The notes under the pieces were generated by a model. That model was not told where the DNA came from. It saw only the letters and a list, made by a program, of their open reading frames with translations, and did not search any database. A stretch of 64,000 nucleotides of DNA from Streptomyces radiopugnans (GTDB lineage: Bacteria > Actinomycetota > Actinomycetes > Streptomycetales > Streptomycetaceae), in contig NZ_FOET01000005.1 of assembly GCF_900110735.1 (NCBI RefSeq), positions 186,001 to 250,000 of the forward strand, read 5' to 3'. Below are positions 1 through 7,552 of the stretch, in pieces; position 1 is the stretch's first letter, and each line of letters opens with the position of its first letter. The position numbers and the translations under genes were made by a program.

Positions 1-2
1 AA

Positions 3-479
3 GGCTATGCGCGGGCCATCACACGAACCGGTCTCCCTCTTGTGCCGGACGCGGAGGTGGAGGAGATCGTCCGAGCCCGTATGGGTCGCCAGCACGTTCT
101 GGAGTCAGCCGGTCGGCCTCGGATGTGGGTGGTTGTCCATGAGGCGGTACTCCGGGTCCCCATGGGAGGTTCCGCCGTCATGCGGGAACAGTTGTGCCAC
201 ATCGCTGACCTGATGCGCTCCCACACGGTCTTCGCCCAGGTGCTTCCCTTCGGTTCAGCGGCCGATGCCCCCGTGAACGGAATGCTGTCCGTGATGACCT
301 TCGAGGACGCGCCGCTGACCGTGTATGTGGAGAACGCCCACACGGGCCAACTCATCGATGAACCGGCGCTGGTGGCGCGCTACCAGAAGTCATACGATCT
401 GGTCAGGGCCGCCGCTTTGCCTCCGAAGGCGTCCCTGGCTCTGATCGAATCGGTGGCCGAGGAGTACACGACGCCATGA
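3..479 (+). CDS. DUF5753 domain regulator, C-terminal part (5' truncated by window edge)
   Basis: This is the C-terminal part of a helix-turn-helix regulator of the Scr1/DUF5753 family; the N-terminal HTH lies outside the window. The frame is already open at position 3 and begins with GYARAI, a segment that normally follows the PGLLQ motif of DUF5753. Later family-like segments include the WVVVHEAVLR stretch and a VLPF strand. The stop overlaps the start of the DUF397 gene by 4 bp. In Streptomyces such HTH-DUF5753/DUF397 pairs form bldB/whiJ-like regulatory modules, sometimes described as toxin-antitoxin-like. The DNA target is unknown. The family call is confident; the function is inferred from family only. 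Confidence 0.88.
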   Translation, partial: GYARAITRTGLPLVPDAEVEEIVRARMGRQHVLESAGRPRMWVVVHEAVLRVPMGGSAVMREQLCHIADLMRSHTVFAQVLPFGSAADAPVNGMLSVMTFEDAPLTVYVENAHTGQLIDEPALVARYQKSYDLVRAAALPPKASLALIESVAEEYTTP

Positions 480-679
480 GCACCGCACACGACCTGAGCA
501 CGGCCGTCTGGCGCAAGTCCTCCTACAGCAATGCCGAAGGCGGAAGCTGCGTCGAGGTGGCCGACGGCCTCCCCGGCGTCGTGCCGGTCCGGGACAGCAA
601 GGTTCCGGACGGGCCCGTGCTGGTCTTCCCGGCCGCCGGGTGGGCGGCGTTCACCGAGACGCTCAGGCGCCCGCGCTGA
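476..679 (+). CDS. DUF397 domain protein
   Basis: A 67-residue protein that is essentially one DUF397 domain: WRKSSYSNAEGG near the N-terminus, a CVEVAD segment, the VPVRDSK turn and a final GWAAF motif, all characteristic of the family. It starts with ATG overlapping the TGA of the preceding DUF5753 gene (ATGA), so the two are translationally coupled. DUF397 proteins are small partners of HTH-DUF5753 regulators in Streptomyces and are thought to modulate them. A hairpin surrounds the stop codon. Length and sequence are normal for the family. Confidence 0.92.
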   Translation: MSTAHDLSTAVWRKSSYSNAEGGSCVEVADGLPGVVPVRDSKVPDGPVLVFPAAGWAAFTETLRRPR

Positions 680-698
680 CGGGCACGGACGCCTGAGC
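661..698. terminator. Stem-loop terminator between convergent genes
   Basis: GCTCAGGCG (661-669) pairs perfectly with CGCCTGAGC (690-698), giving a 9-bp stem around a 20-nt loop that contains the DUF397 stop codon. It sits 3 bp from the stop of the minus-strand gene at 702, so it could act in both directions. There is no U-tract, as is common in Streptomyces. Confidence 0.5.
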
Positions 699-701
699 GG
701 C

Positions 702-1181
702 CTACCGCTCGGCTCGCCGTTCCGCCGAGAAGTAGGCGTTGGACGCCGGAAGGAACATCAGCACGATGGTCCCGGCGACCAGCAGGTCCGGCAGGAGGTC
801 GGTCAGCAGCAGGTCTCCGATACCGCCGCCCGCCGACCACCGGAAGCCGTCCGTGCTCAGGCTGTTGAGGAAGAAAAGCCCGCTGAGGACGCCGACGGCG
901 GTGAGCGCGATCCGGGCACGTCCGTCGCCCGCGCGCATCTTGAAGCAGAACAGCAGCCACAGGGCGCCGAGGACGGCCAGGACAACGGCGGACACGGCGA
1001 GTTGCCGGGCCGCGCCGTCCCGCCCCAACTCGCCGCGCAGTTCCTCCAGCCCGGTGGGGGAGACGACGAACGAGCCCAGCACCCAGACCGCGACCTGCAC
1101 GGCGAGCGCCGCGAGCGAGAGCGCGAAAGCCGCATCCACCTGCCTCGGACGCCCGGCCCGCCCCACTGTCACATCGGTCAT
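702..1181 (-). CDS. Hypothetical four-helix membrane protein
   Basis: A 159-residue protein that I do not recognise. It has four hydrophobic segments at roughly residues 16-40, 62-83, 93-106 and 125-145, with short charged loops, so it is probably a polytopic inner-membrane protein with both ends cytoplasmic. The ATG start follows a purine-rich GGAGAGGGGAGAGAG leader. It reads towards the DUF397 gene and shares a terminator-like hairpin with it. A 78-bp gap separates it from the upstream aldo/keto reductase on the same strand, so co-transcription is possible. No catalytic motif is visible. Confidence 0.7.
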   Translation of the reverse strand: MTDVTVGRAGRPRQVDAAFALSLAALAVQVAVWVLGSFVVSPTGLEELRGELGRDGAARQLAVSAVVLAVLGALWLLFCFKMRAGDGRARIALTAVGVLSGLFFLNSLSTDGFRWSAGGGIGDLLLTDLLPDLLVAGTIVLMFLPASNAYFSAERRAER

Positions 1182-1259
1182 CTCTCTCCCCTCTCCGCCG
1201 GATAGGACGGCCCCGCCGGGCCCGATGGTTGTCTCCGCGCCGGAACGGGCCGCGCGCGG

Positions 1260-2195
1260 TCAGTTCCGGGCCGCCGGAGGATCGAGGCGGGTCGTCTCGT
1301 CGTCCGTCAGCCGCAGCGCGCCCGCCGCGACGTTCTCCGCGAGGTGGTCCGGGTCGCCCGTGCCGGGGATGGCCAGGACGTGCGGGCCCTGCCCGAGCGT
1401 CCAGGCCAGCCGCACCTGCGCGGGCGTCGCGCCGTGCGCCCGGGCCACGGCGCGTACGGCCTCGTCCCCGGTCCCGCTTCCGTCCGCGCCCGCCTCGCGC
1501 CGCTTCCCGGCGATCGCGAAGAACGGCACGAACGCGATGCCCGACTCCCCGCACAGACGCAGCAGTTCGCGGTCTCCGGGCTCCGCGGCGCCCAGGCCGT
1601 AGGCGTTCTGCACGCACACCACCGGAGCGACGGACCGTGCCTCCGCCAGTTGTGCGGCCGTGGCGTTGGAGATGCCGAGGTGGCGTATGAGTCCGGCCTC
1701 GCGCAGCCGCGCCAGCGCGCCGAAGTGCTCGGCGATCGAGCCGTCCCTCCGGCTGGGCGGGACGCGCAGGTTGACCACGTCCAGGTGGTCCAGGCCGAGT
1801 TGGCGGATGTTCTCCTCGACCTGGCCGCGCAGTTGCTCGGGCCGGGCCCACCACCACTCACCCGACGGATCGCGCCCCGGCCAGACCTTGGTGGTGATGA
1901 CCAGGTCGTCGGGGTAGGGGGCCAGCGCCCGGTTGATCAGCTCGTTGGCCGAACGGAGGGAGGAGAAGTAGAAGGCCGCGGTGTCGATGTGGTTCACGCC
2001 GAACTCGTGGACGGCGCGGCGCAGTACGGCGACCGCCCGGTCGCGGTCGCTGGGCGTGCCGTCGTGGAAGGCGCCGCTTCCCGTCAGCCGCATGGCCCCC
2101 AGGCCCATCCGGTTGACCGTAAGGTCGCCGAGCGTCCAGGTGCCGGCGGCGTCCGCGCGGGGGCGCGCCGCCCGGTGTTCCGTCAGATGTCCCAT
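1260..2195 (-). CDS. Aldo/keto reductase lacking the usual catalytic His
   Basis: A 311-residue cytoplasmic protein with the (beta/alpha)8 aldo/keto reductase fold, expected to use NADPH. The MGLGAMRL strand is near residue 30; the catalytic Asp71 and Tyr76 lie in IDTAAFY and the Lys is K103 in ITTKVWP. The strand that normally ends in a catalytic His (as in DLVQLH) reads DVVNLRVPP here, so the tetrad is incomplete. The C-terminal IPGTGDPDHLAEN segment fits the 2'-phosphate/NADP binding region. Its ATG overlaps the stop of the HelD-like gene by one base (TGATG), so it is the second gene of that operon and translationally coupled. The substrate is unknown. Confidence 0.88.
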   Translation of the reverse strand: MGHLTEHRAARPRADAAGTWTLGDLTVNRMGLGAMRLTGSGAFHDGTPSDRDRAVAVLRRAVHEFGVNHIDTAAFYFSSLRSANELINRALAPYPDDLVITTKVWPGRDPSGEWWWARPEQLRGQVEENIRQLGLDHLDVVNLRVPPSRRDGSIAEHFGALARLREAGLIRHLGISNATAAQLAEARSVAPVVCVQNAYGLGAAEPGDRELLRLCGESGIAFVPFFAIAGKRREAGADGSGTGDEAVRAVARAHGATPAQVRLAWTLGQGPHVLAIPGTGDPDHLAENVAAGALRLTDDETTRLDPPAARN

Positions 2196-4360
2196 CAGGC
2201 GTTGCTCCCGTTGCTCCCGTCGCTCCCGTCGCGCAGCGGCTCGGGCAGGGGGGCCGCGTGGACGACGGTGAGGCCGGAGACCGCGCGGGTGAGGGAGACG
2301 TACAGGCGGCGCAGGCCGGTGCGCTCGTCCGGTTCGCCGTCGACGACGGCGGCCGGTTCGTCCAGGACCACGTGGTCGTACTCCAGGCCCTTGGCCAGTG
2401 TCGCCGGGACGAGGGTGAGGCGGGCGTCGGCGTCCGTCTCCGTCCCCGGGTCGAGGTGGGGGATGCCGGCGGCGTCCAGGGCCGCGGCCAGGGCCGGGAC
2501 GCGGGCGTCGGCGGCGATCAGGCCGATCGAGCCCTCGCGCTCCAGCGCCTCGCGGCAGGCGTCCACCACCGCGCCGTCCAGCTCCTCCACCGCCACCGCC
2601 CGCACCCGCAGGGAACCCGCCGCGTCGCGGATCGAGGTCGCCTCGGACAGACCCGGCGCGATGTGCGGCAGCAGCCGGGAGGCGTACGCGATGACCTCGC
2701 GCGGCACGCGGAAGCCCCGGGTCAGCTCCTCCACCGCCGCGTCCGGCTTGCCCAGGTGGGACAGGGCCTCGGCCCAGCTCGCGGTCGCCCACGGCGTGGT
2801 GCCCTGCGCCAGGTCGCCCAGCACCGTCGCCGAGCCGGTGGTGCAGCGGCGGCCCACCGCCCGGTACTGCATGGGGGAGAGGTCCTGCGCCTCGTCCAGG
2901 ACGACATGGCCGAGCGAGGGGGTGCGCCGCACCAGGTCGGCGGCCTCGTCGATCAGCACGGCGTCGGCGGCCGACCACTTCGCCGACCGCACCCCGCGCG
3001 GTGGCTTCGTCCACAGGATCGCCTTGCGCTCCTCCTCGGTGAGGATCCCCTCGGAGCACTCGGCCAGGAAGCCGTCGTCCGACAGCAGCCGCAGCACCAG
3101 CCTCACCGGATCGACCTCCGGCCACACGGCCTTGACCAGGGCCTTCACCGCCGCGTTGCGCGCCACCGCGTCCTGTACCCGGTCGTCGGGGGCCTCGCCG
3201 GAGCGCTCCATGCGCGTCAGCACGGCGTGCGCGACGCGCTGCGGCAGGGCCTCACGGGCGGCGCCGTAGCGGATGCCGCGCTCCAGCAGCTCGCGGACAA
3301 TCTCCTCCAGCTCGTACGCCGGGACGCGCCAGCGGCGCGAGCCGCGGACGACGACGCACGGCTCGGCCGGCATCGTCACGCCCGAGCGGACCGCGCGGCG
3401 CAGCACCTCGGCCATGCGGGCGTCGCCCTTGATCCGGGCGGCCTCCGGGTCGTCCGTGCCGCGCACCTCCACGCCCGTCGCCTCGGTGACCAGGTCCTCC
3501 ACGGTCGCCTGCCGCACCGCCAGCTCGCCCAGGGCCGGCAGGACCTGCTCGATGTAGCGCAGGAAGGACCGGTTGGGGCCGATGACCAGCGTCCCGGTGC
3601 GGGCCAGGCGCTCGCGGTGGGCGTAGAGCAGGTACGCCACGCGGTGCAGGCCGACGGCCGTCTTGCCGGTGCCCGGCGCGCCCTGGACGCACACGGTGCC
3701 GTCGACGCCGGTACGGACGATCTCGTCCTGCTCGGGCTGGATGGTGGCCACGATGTCGCGCATCGGGCCGACGCGCGGACGCTCGATCTCGCGCTTGAGC
3801 AGTGCGCTGGCCTTCTCGGCCTCGTCCGGGTCGGACAGCCGCTCGTCCTCGTACGCGGTCAGCTCGCCGCCGGTGTAGCCGAAGCGGCGGCGCAGGCCGA
3901 CGCCCTGCGGGTCCTTCTTCGACGCGCGGTAGAAGGGCTGGGAGACGGGGGCGCGCCAGTCGACGACCATCGGGTCGCCGTCGGCGTCGTGGACGTGGCG
4001 GCGGCCGATGTAGTAGCGGGCCGCCTCCGGAGCGCCGTCCTCCGGGGCGGCGGGGGCGTCCGGGGCGGCGGAGGAGCCCGGAGGGCTCGGGAAGTCCGTG
4101 TAGTCCAGGCGGCCGAAGAACAGCGGGGTGTCGGCGAGGTCTGCGAGGGCCTCGATCCGGGCGTCGATCTGGCGCTGGAGCACCTCGGCGTTCACCCAGT
4201 TGGCGGTGACGTTCCGGATGTCGAGCGACTCGACGTCATGGCGCATGGCGCGCAGCGCGGTGCGCGAGGCGGCCAGGTGGGCGCGTTCGCGTTCGAGGGG
4301 GTCGAGCGTGCCGTGGTCGGGCATGCCGGGGGCGTGCGGGTCGGGAGCGTGCGCGGGCAC
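2195..4360 (-). CDS. helD: HelD-family RNA polymerase-associated motor ATPase (UvrD-like)
   Basis: A 721-residue superfamily 1 helicase-like ATPase. An N-terminal charged helical segment (about residues 30-75, ERERAHLAASRTALRAM onward) resembles the coiled-coil arm of HelD. Walker A is GAPGTGKTAVG near residue 228; the Walker B/helicase II motif VVLDEAQDLSP is near 484-494; the C-terminus has VSLTRAV (motif VI region). HelD proteins bind RNA polymerase and release it from stalled or terminated complexes, and the actinobacterial relative HelR confers rifamycin tolerance. The GTG start is chosen because GGAGG lies 7 nt upstream. An upstream extension to 4615 is open but lacks a ribosome site and is poor in protein-like sequence. 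The gene is followed directly by an aldo/keto reductase. Confidence 0.87.
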   Translation of the reverse strand: MPAHAPDPHAPGMPDHGTLDPLERERAHLAASRTALRAMRHDVESLDIRNVTANWVNAEVLQRQIDARIEALADLADTPLFFGRLDYTDFPSPPGSSAAPDAPAAPEDGAPEAARYYIGRRHVHDADGDPMVVDWRAPVSQPFYRASKKDPQGVGLRRRFGYTGGELTAYEDERLSDPDEAEKASALLKREIERPRVGPMRDIVATIQPEQDEIVRTGVDGTVCVQGAPGTGKTAVGLHRVAYLLYAHRERLARTGTLVIGPNRSFLRYIEQVLPALGELAVRQATVEDLVTEATGVEVRGTDDPEAARIKGDARMAEVLRRAVRSGVTMPAEPCVVVRGSRRWRVPAYELEEIVRELLERGIRYGAAREALPQRVAHAVLTRMERSGEAPDDRVQDAVARNAAVKALVKAVWPEVDPVRLVLRLLSDDGFLAECSEGILTEEERKAILWTKPPRGVRSAKWSAADAVLIDEAADLVRRTPSLGHVVLDEAQDLSPMQYRAVGRRCTTGSATVLGDLAQGTTPWATASWAEALSHLGKPDAAVEELTRGFRVPREVIAYASRLLPHIAPGLSEATSIRDAAGSLRVRAVAVEELDGAVVDACREALEREGSIGLIAADARVPALAAALDAAGIPHLDPGTETDADARLTLVPATLAKGLEYDHVVLDEPAAVVDGEPDERTGLRRLYVSLTRAVSGLTVVHAAPLPEPLRDGSDGSNGSNA

Positions 4361-4413
4361 GTTGCTGGCCTCCTGCGGAAAGCGCGCACGGCGGCGGCAC
4401 GGCGAGCCGCTCG

Positions 4414-4436
4414 GGCGTGCGGCCGCGCCGCACGCC
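4414..4436. promoter_or_regulatory. 10-bp inverted repeat in the helD leader
   Basis: GGCGTGCGGC (4414-4423) and GCCGCACGCC (4427-4436) form a perfect palindrome with a 3-nt spacer, 54 bp upstream of the helD GTG start. It could be an operator or an mRNA hairpin. It does not match the rifamycin-associated element that I know from other rifamycin-resistance genes. Confidence 0.4.
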
Positions 4437-4570
4437 GGGTGCGGTGGACGACAGGGTCGGAGGGGACCGCGTACGCCGACGGGGCCGGCGGGCCGGCGGA
4501 AGCCGACCGGAGCACGGCCGCCGGGGGCGCGGTCCGCCGGCCGGTACCGACCGGCCGACTCCTCCCCGGC

Positions 4571-4613
4571 GGCACGGCGGCACGGCGGCACGCGGGCATG
4601 CGGAACGCATGCC
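4571..4613. repeat. Three 8-bp tandem units followed by a perfect hairpin
   Basis: GGCACGGC at 4571-4578 and 4579-4586 and GGCACGCG at 4587-4594 form a short tandem array. It abuts GGCATGCG (4595-4602), a GAA loop and CGCATGCC (4606-4613), an 8-bp perfect hairpin. Confidence 0.45.
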
Positions 4614-4798
4614 ATGCGGTGCCGTGGCGCGGGAGGCGGGAGACGCGTGATTCTAGCCCCGCTCGTCCCGGTGGGCGAACGGGTTTCCCCCGTACGCGGG
4701 GAAGGAGGACGGGCCGGGTTGCGGGCGGAGGAAAGCCGTGGTGAGACCTAGGATGGATATGGACCAATAGGGCGAAACGACTGCAAACCCGTGGAGTC

Positions 4799-5086
4799 AT
4801 GAACAGCACCCCCATTCCTCCCCAGACATCCGGCGGCCGGGCCTCGGGCGCCACCGCGCTCGCCGCGCTCGACGCACGGAGCGGCGACGGCGGCCACCGT
4901 CACCGCCGGCACCTGCTGGGCGACGCCGTCCGGGCGATCTCCGTCTTCGCCGCCGCGGCGTTCGACGTCGCGGTCCTCGGCGACTACGCGGAGGCGCGAG
5001 AAGAGGACCGGGAGCAGGACCCGGTGCACAAACGGGACCACGGGAGGCGCGAGGGCAGAGCGCACGAGCCCGCGCCCCGCGCCTGA
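4799..5086 (+). CDS. Small hypothetical protein
   Basis: A possible 95-residue protein of unknown function. The central part (LAALDARSGD to VLGDYAEA, about residues 21-66) has an amphipathic and hydrophobic character resembling small conserved Streptomyces proteins. The last 30 residues are highly charged and low in complexity, so the true reading frame may end earlier in ancestral forms. GGAG lies only 2 nt before the ATG, a poor ribosome site. Assigned mainly because the frame has high third-position GC and lies alone between two promoters. Confidence 0.42.
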   Translation: MNSTPIPPQTSGGRASGATALAALDARSGDGGHRHRRHLLGDAVRAISVFAAAAFDVAVLGDYAEAREEDREQDPVHKRDHGRREGRAHEPAPRA

Positions 5087-5194
5087 CACCGGCCGGGCGC
5101 ACCGGACCGTCGGTTAGGGTCGCTCCGCGGCGGCGACCGCAGAGGATCGCAGGACGACCGTCGACCGACGGACCGGAACCCAGGAGGTGGCCGA

Positions 5195-6520
5195 GTGCCG
5201 ACCGCGCCCACACCCGACACCGGCACCGGCACCGGTGGCGACCTTGGTACCGACCCCGGCGCCGGACGCCCGGCCCGCACCGCGCGTGACGGCCGCACCG
5301 CACGTGACGGCCGTACCGGCCGTACCGCTGCCCGCGCCCGGATACGCGGCGCGCTCGGCGCGCCCGGCGACCGCCGCACCCGCGCGGCCGCCACCGCCCT
5401 GCTCGCGCTCTCCCTCGCCGCGCTCGCGGCGGTCTGCGCGGCGCAGCCCAGCTTCCTGGTGGACGTGCTCGTCTACCGCGCCGAGGGGCAGGCCGTCGTC
5501 GAGGGGCGCGACCTGTACGGCTTCACCGTCACCGAGTGGGACCTGCCCGCCACCTACCCGCCCTTCGCCGCGCTGCTGTTCGTCCCCACCGCCCTGCTGC
5601 CCCTGCCCGCCGTCCAGGCCCTCTTCGCGGCCGGCAACGTCGTGCTGCTCGCCCTGCTGGTCCACCTCTCCCTGCGCCTGGCCGGACGGCGGACCTCCCC
5701 GGCGCTCCTGATCGCCGCCACGGCGCTCGGCCTGTGGCTGGAGCCGGTCTTCCAGACCATGGTCTTCGGGCAGATCAACCTCGTCCTGGCCTGCCTGGTC
5801 CTGTGGGACCTCGGCCGCCCGGACGGCGCCCGCGGCAAGGGCCTGGCCATCGGCGTCGCGGCCGGGATCAAGCTCACCCCCGCGATCTTCGCCGTCCATC
5901 TGCTGCTGACCGGCCGGATCCGGGCCGGACTGACGGCGCTGGCGGGCTTCGCGGGGACGGCGGCGCTCGGCGCGGCCGTCCTGCCGGGCGCGAGCGTGGA
6001 GTTCTGGACGCGGCGGATGTTCGAGACCGGCCGCGTCGGCAAGGCGTGGATCGTCGACAACCAGTCCCTCCAGGGGATGATCGCCCGCCTCCTGCACACC
6101 CCCGAGCCCGGCCTGTGGTGGGCGGCCCCCGCGGCCGTCGCCGGCCTGCTGGGGCTGTGGCTGGCCCGCCGTGCTCACCTGCGCGGACGGGAGAGCTGGG
6201 GGGTGCTGGCCGTAGCGGGCACGGCGGTGCTGGTCTCGCCGATCAGCTGGTCCCACCACTGGGTGTGGTGCGTGCCGCTGCTCGCCGTCATGGCGGCCGC
6301 CGCCGGACCGGGCCGCCGGTGGCCGCTGTACGCCGCGGCCGCCGTCGCCGTGCTCTTCACGGCCCGCACGCACTGGCTCGTCCCCCACTCCGGCGACCTC
6401 GACCTCCACCTGCCCTGGTGGCAGCAGCCCCTCGCCTCCCCGTACGCGCCCCTGGCCCTGGCCCTGACGGCGTACGCGGCGTGGCGCCTGCGACGGGAGG
6501 GCCCCCGGCCCACCGGATGA
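5195..6520 (+). CDS. GT87-family integral membrane glycosyltransferase (DUF2029)
   Basis: A 441-residue polytopic membrane protein of the GT87/DUF2029 family, whose mycobacterial members are polyprenol-phosphate-mannose-dependent alpha-mannosyltransferases. A polar Thr/Gly/Arg-rich N-terminal tail (about 60 residues) is followed by around ten membrane helices. The extracytoplasmic YRAEGQAVVEGRDLYGF segment (about 90-110) and DLPATYPPFAALLF carry the pattern expected around the catalytic loop; WSHHWVW occurs near 350. The GTG start has AGGAGG 7 nt upstream. It is flanked by opposite-strand genes, so it is probably monocistronic. The lipid or glycan acceptor cannot be deduced. Confidence 0.82.
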   Translation: MPTAPTPDTGTGTGGDLGTDPGAGRPARTARDGRTARDGRTGRTAARARIRGALGAPGDRRTRAAATALLALSLAALAAVCAAQPSFLVDVLVYRAEGQAVVEGRDLYGFTVTEWDLPATYPPFAALLFVPTALLPLPAVQALFAAGNVVLLALLVHLSLRLAGRRTSPALLIAATALGLWLEPVFQTMVFGQINLVLACLVLWDLGRPDGARGKGLAIGVAAGIKLTPAIFAVHLLLTGRIRAGLTALAGFAGTAALGAAVLPGASVEFWTRRMFETGRVGKAWIVDNQSLQGMIARLLHTPEPGLWWAAPAAVAGLLGLWLARRAHLRGRESWGVLAVAGTAVLVSPISWSHHWVWCVPLLAVMAAAAGPGRRWPLYAAAAVAVLFTARTHWLVPHSGDLDLHLPWWQQPLASPYAPLALALTAYAAWRLRREGPRPTG

Positions 6521-6536
6521 CGCCCCGGCAACGCCG

Positions 6537-7517
6537 TCACCGCGCCGCGAAGCGGTCCAGCGCGTCCAGGACGCGGGTGCGGGTGGTGGCGCCGCCGAGG
6601 TGGCCCTCGGCGGCGACGGCGGTCAGCTCCGCGTCCGGCCAGGCGCGGGACAGCTCCCACGCGGTGTCGAGCGGGCTGCTCAGATCGGCCCGGCCGTGGA
6701 TCAGCACGCCCGGGACGCCCGCCAGCCGCCCCGCGCCGCGCAGCAGTGCGCCCTCCTCCAGCCACGCGCCGTGGGAGAAGTAGTGCGCGCAGATCCGTGC
6801 CAGGGCCACCCGGGCGGCCGAGGGGCGGCCGCCGTACGGGCTCGCGGCGCCGCTGCCGCCGCCCGTCTCGCCGGACAGGACGGCGTCCTCCCAGGCGCAC
6901 CAGTCGGCCGCGGCCCGCTCGCGCACCGCCGCGTCGGGATGCTCCAGCAGGCGCGCGTACGCCCCGAGCAGCTCGGGCGTGGCCGCGTCGCGCGGTACGC
7001 CGGGCCCGGCCCCCGCGCGGAAGCGCTCCCACTCCCCGGGGAAGAAGCGGGCCACGCCCCGGTAGAGCCAGTCGATCTCCGAACGCCGGGTGGTGGTCAC
7101 ACCGGAGATCACGATGTGCGACACCCGCTCCGGATGCCGCTGGGCGTAGGCGAGAATCAGCGTGGAACCCCACGATCCGCCGTACAGCAGCCAGCGGTCG
7201 ACGCCCAGGTGCTCGCGCAGCCGCTCCATGTCGGCGACCAGGTGCCAGGTGGTGTTGTGCCGCAGGCCGGCGGCCGGGTCGCTCGCGTGCGGGGTGCTGC
7301 GGCCGCAGCCGCGCTGGTCGAACAGCACCACCCGGTACCGCCCGGGGTCGAAGAGGCGGCGCGCCCCCTGCCCGCACCCCGAACCCGGCCCGCCGTGGAC
7401 GACGGCGGCGGGCCTGCCGTCCGGGTTGCCGCACACCTCCCAGTACAGGCGGTGGCCGTCGCCGACGTCGAGCATGCCGCTCTCGTACGGCTCGGCCGGC
7501 GGGTACGGCTCGCGCAT
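6537..7517 (-). CDS. pip: Prolyl aminopeptidase (proline iminopeptidase)
   Basis: A 326-residue alpha/beta hydrolase of peptidase family S33 that releases N-terminal proline from peptides, probably in the cytoplasm. The HGGPGSG oxyanion-hole motif is at residues 41-47, DQRGCGRS at 67-74, and the nucleophile Ser115 lies in GGSWGS. An Asp in GRADLSSP and a His in AEGHLGG near the C-terminus complete the triad. The usual RYD form of the Asp motif is RAD here. The ATG start follows GAGGGGG with normal spacing. It lies 35 bp downstream of the XPB-type helicase gene on the same strand, so the two may be co-transcribed. Confidence 0.9.
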   Translation of the reverse strand: MREPYPPAEPYESGMLDVGDGHRLYWEVCGNPDGRPAAVVHGGPGSGCGQGARRLFDPGRYRVVLFDQRGCGRSTPHASDPAAGLRHNTTWHLVADMERLREHLGVDRWLLYGGSWGSTLILAYAQRHPERVSHIVISGVTTTRRSEIDWLYRGVARFFPGEWERFRAGAGPGVPRDAATPELLGAYARLLEHPDAAVRERAAADWCAWEDAVLSGETGGGSGAASPYGGRPSAARVALARICAHYFSHGAWLEEGALLRGAGRLAGVPGVLIHGRADLSSPLDTAWELSRAWPDAELTAVAAEGHLGGATTRTRVLDALDRFAAR

Positions 7518-7552
7518 CTCCCGGCCCCCTCGTTCCGCGGTGGAACGCGAGG

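Larger units (their letters stand above)
4361..4798. other. 438-bp divergent intergenic region with palindromes
   Basis: No convincing gene is present. The region separates the minus-strand helD-like gene from the plus-strand small gene at 4799 and should hold both promoters. It contains a 10-bp palindrome (4414-4436), three 8-bp GGCACGGC-like tandem units (4571-4594) and a perfect GGCATGCG/CGCATGCC hairpin (4595-4613). A TAGGAT hexamer at about 4750 could be a -10 box for the plus-strand gene, but no matching -35 box was found. Confidence 0.5.

Noticed and set aside
4361..4480. Rifamycin-associated element upstream of helD
   Set aside because: The palindromes present do not resemble the GGGGCTTGCGGCAAGGCCC-type element that I recall, so rifamycin induction was not claimed.
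2258..4744. An 828-codon open frame on the plus strand opposite helD
   Set aside because: It mirrors the GC bias of the minus-strand gene; the product is His/Arg/Gln/Gly-rich low-complexity sequence with no domain.
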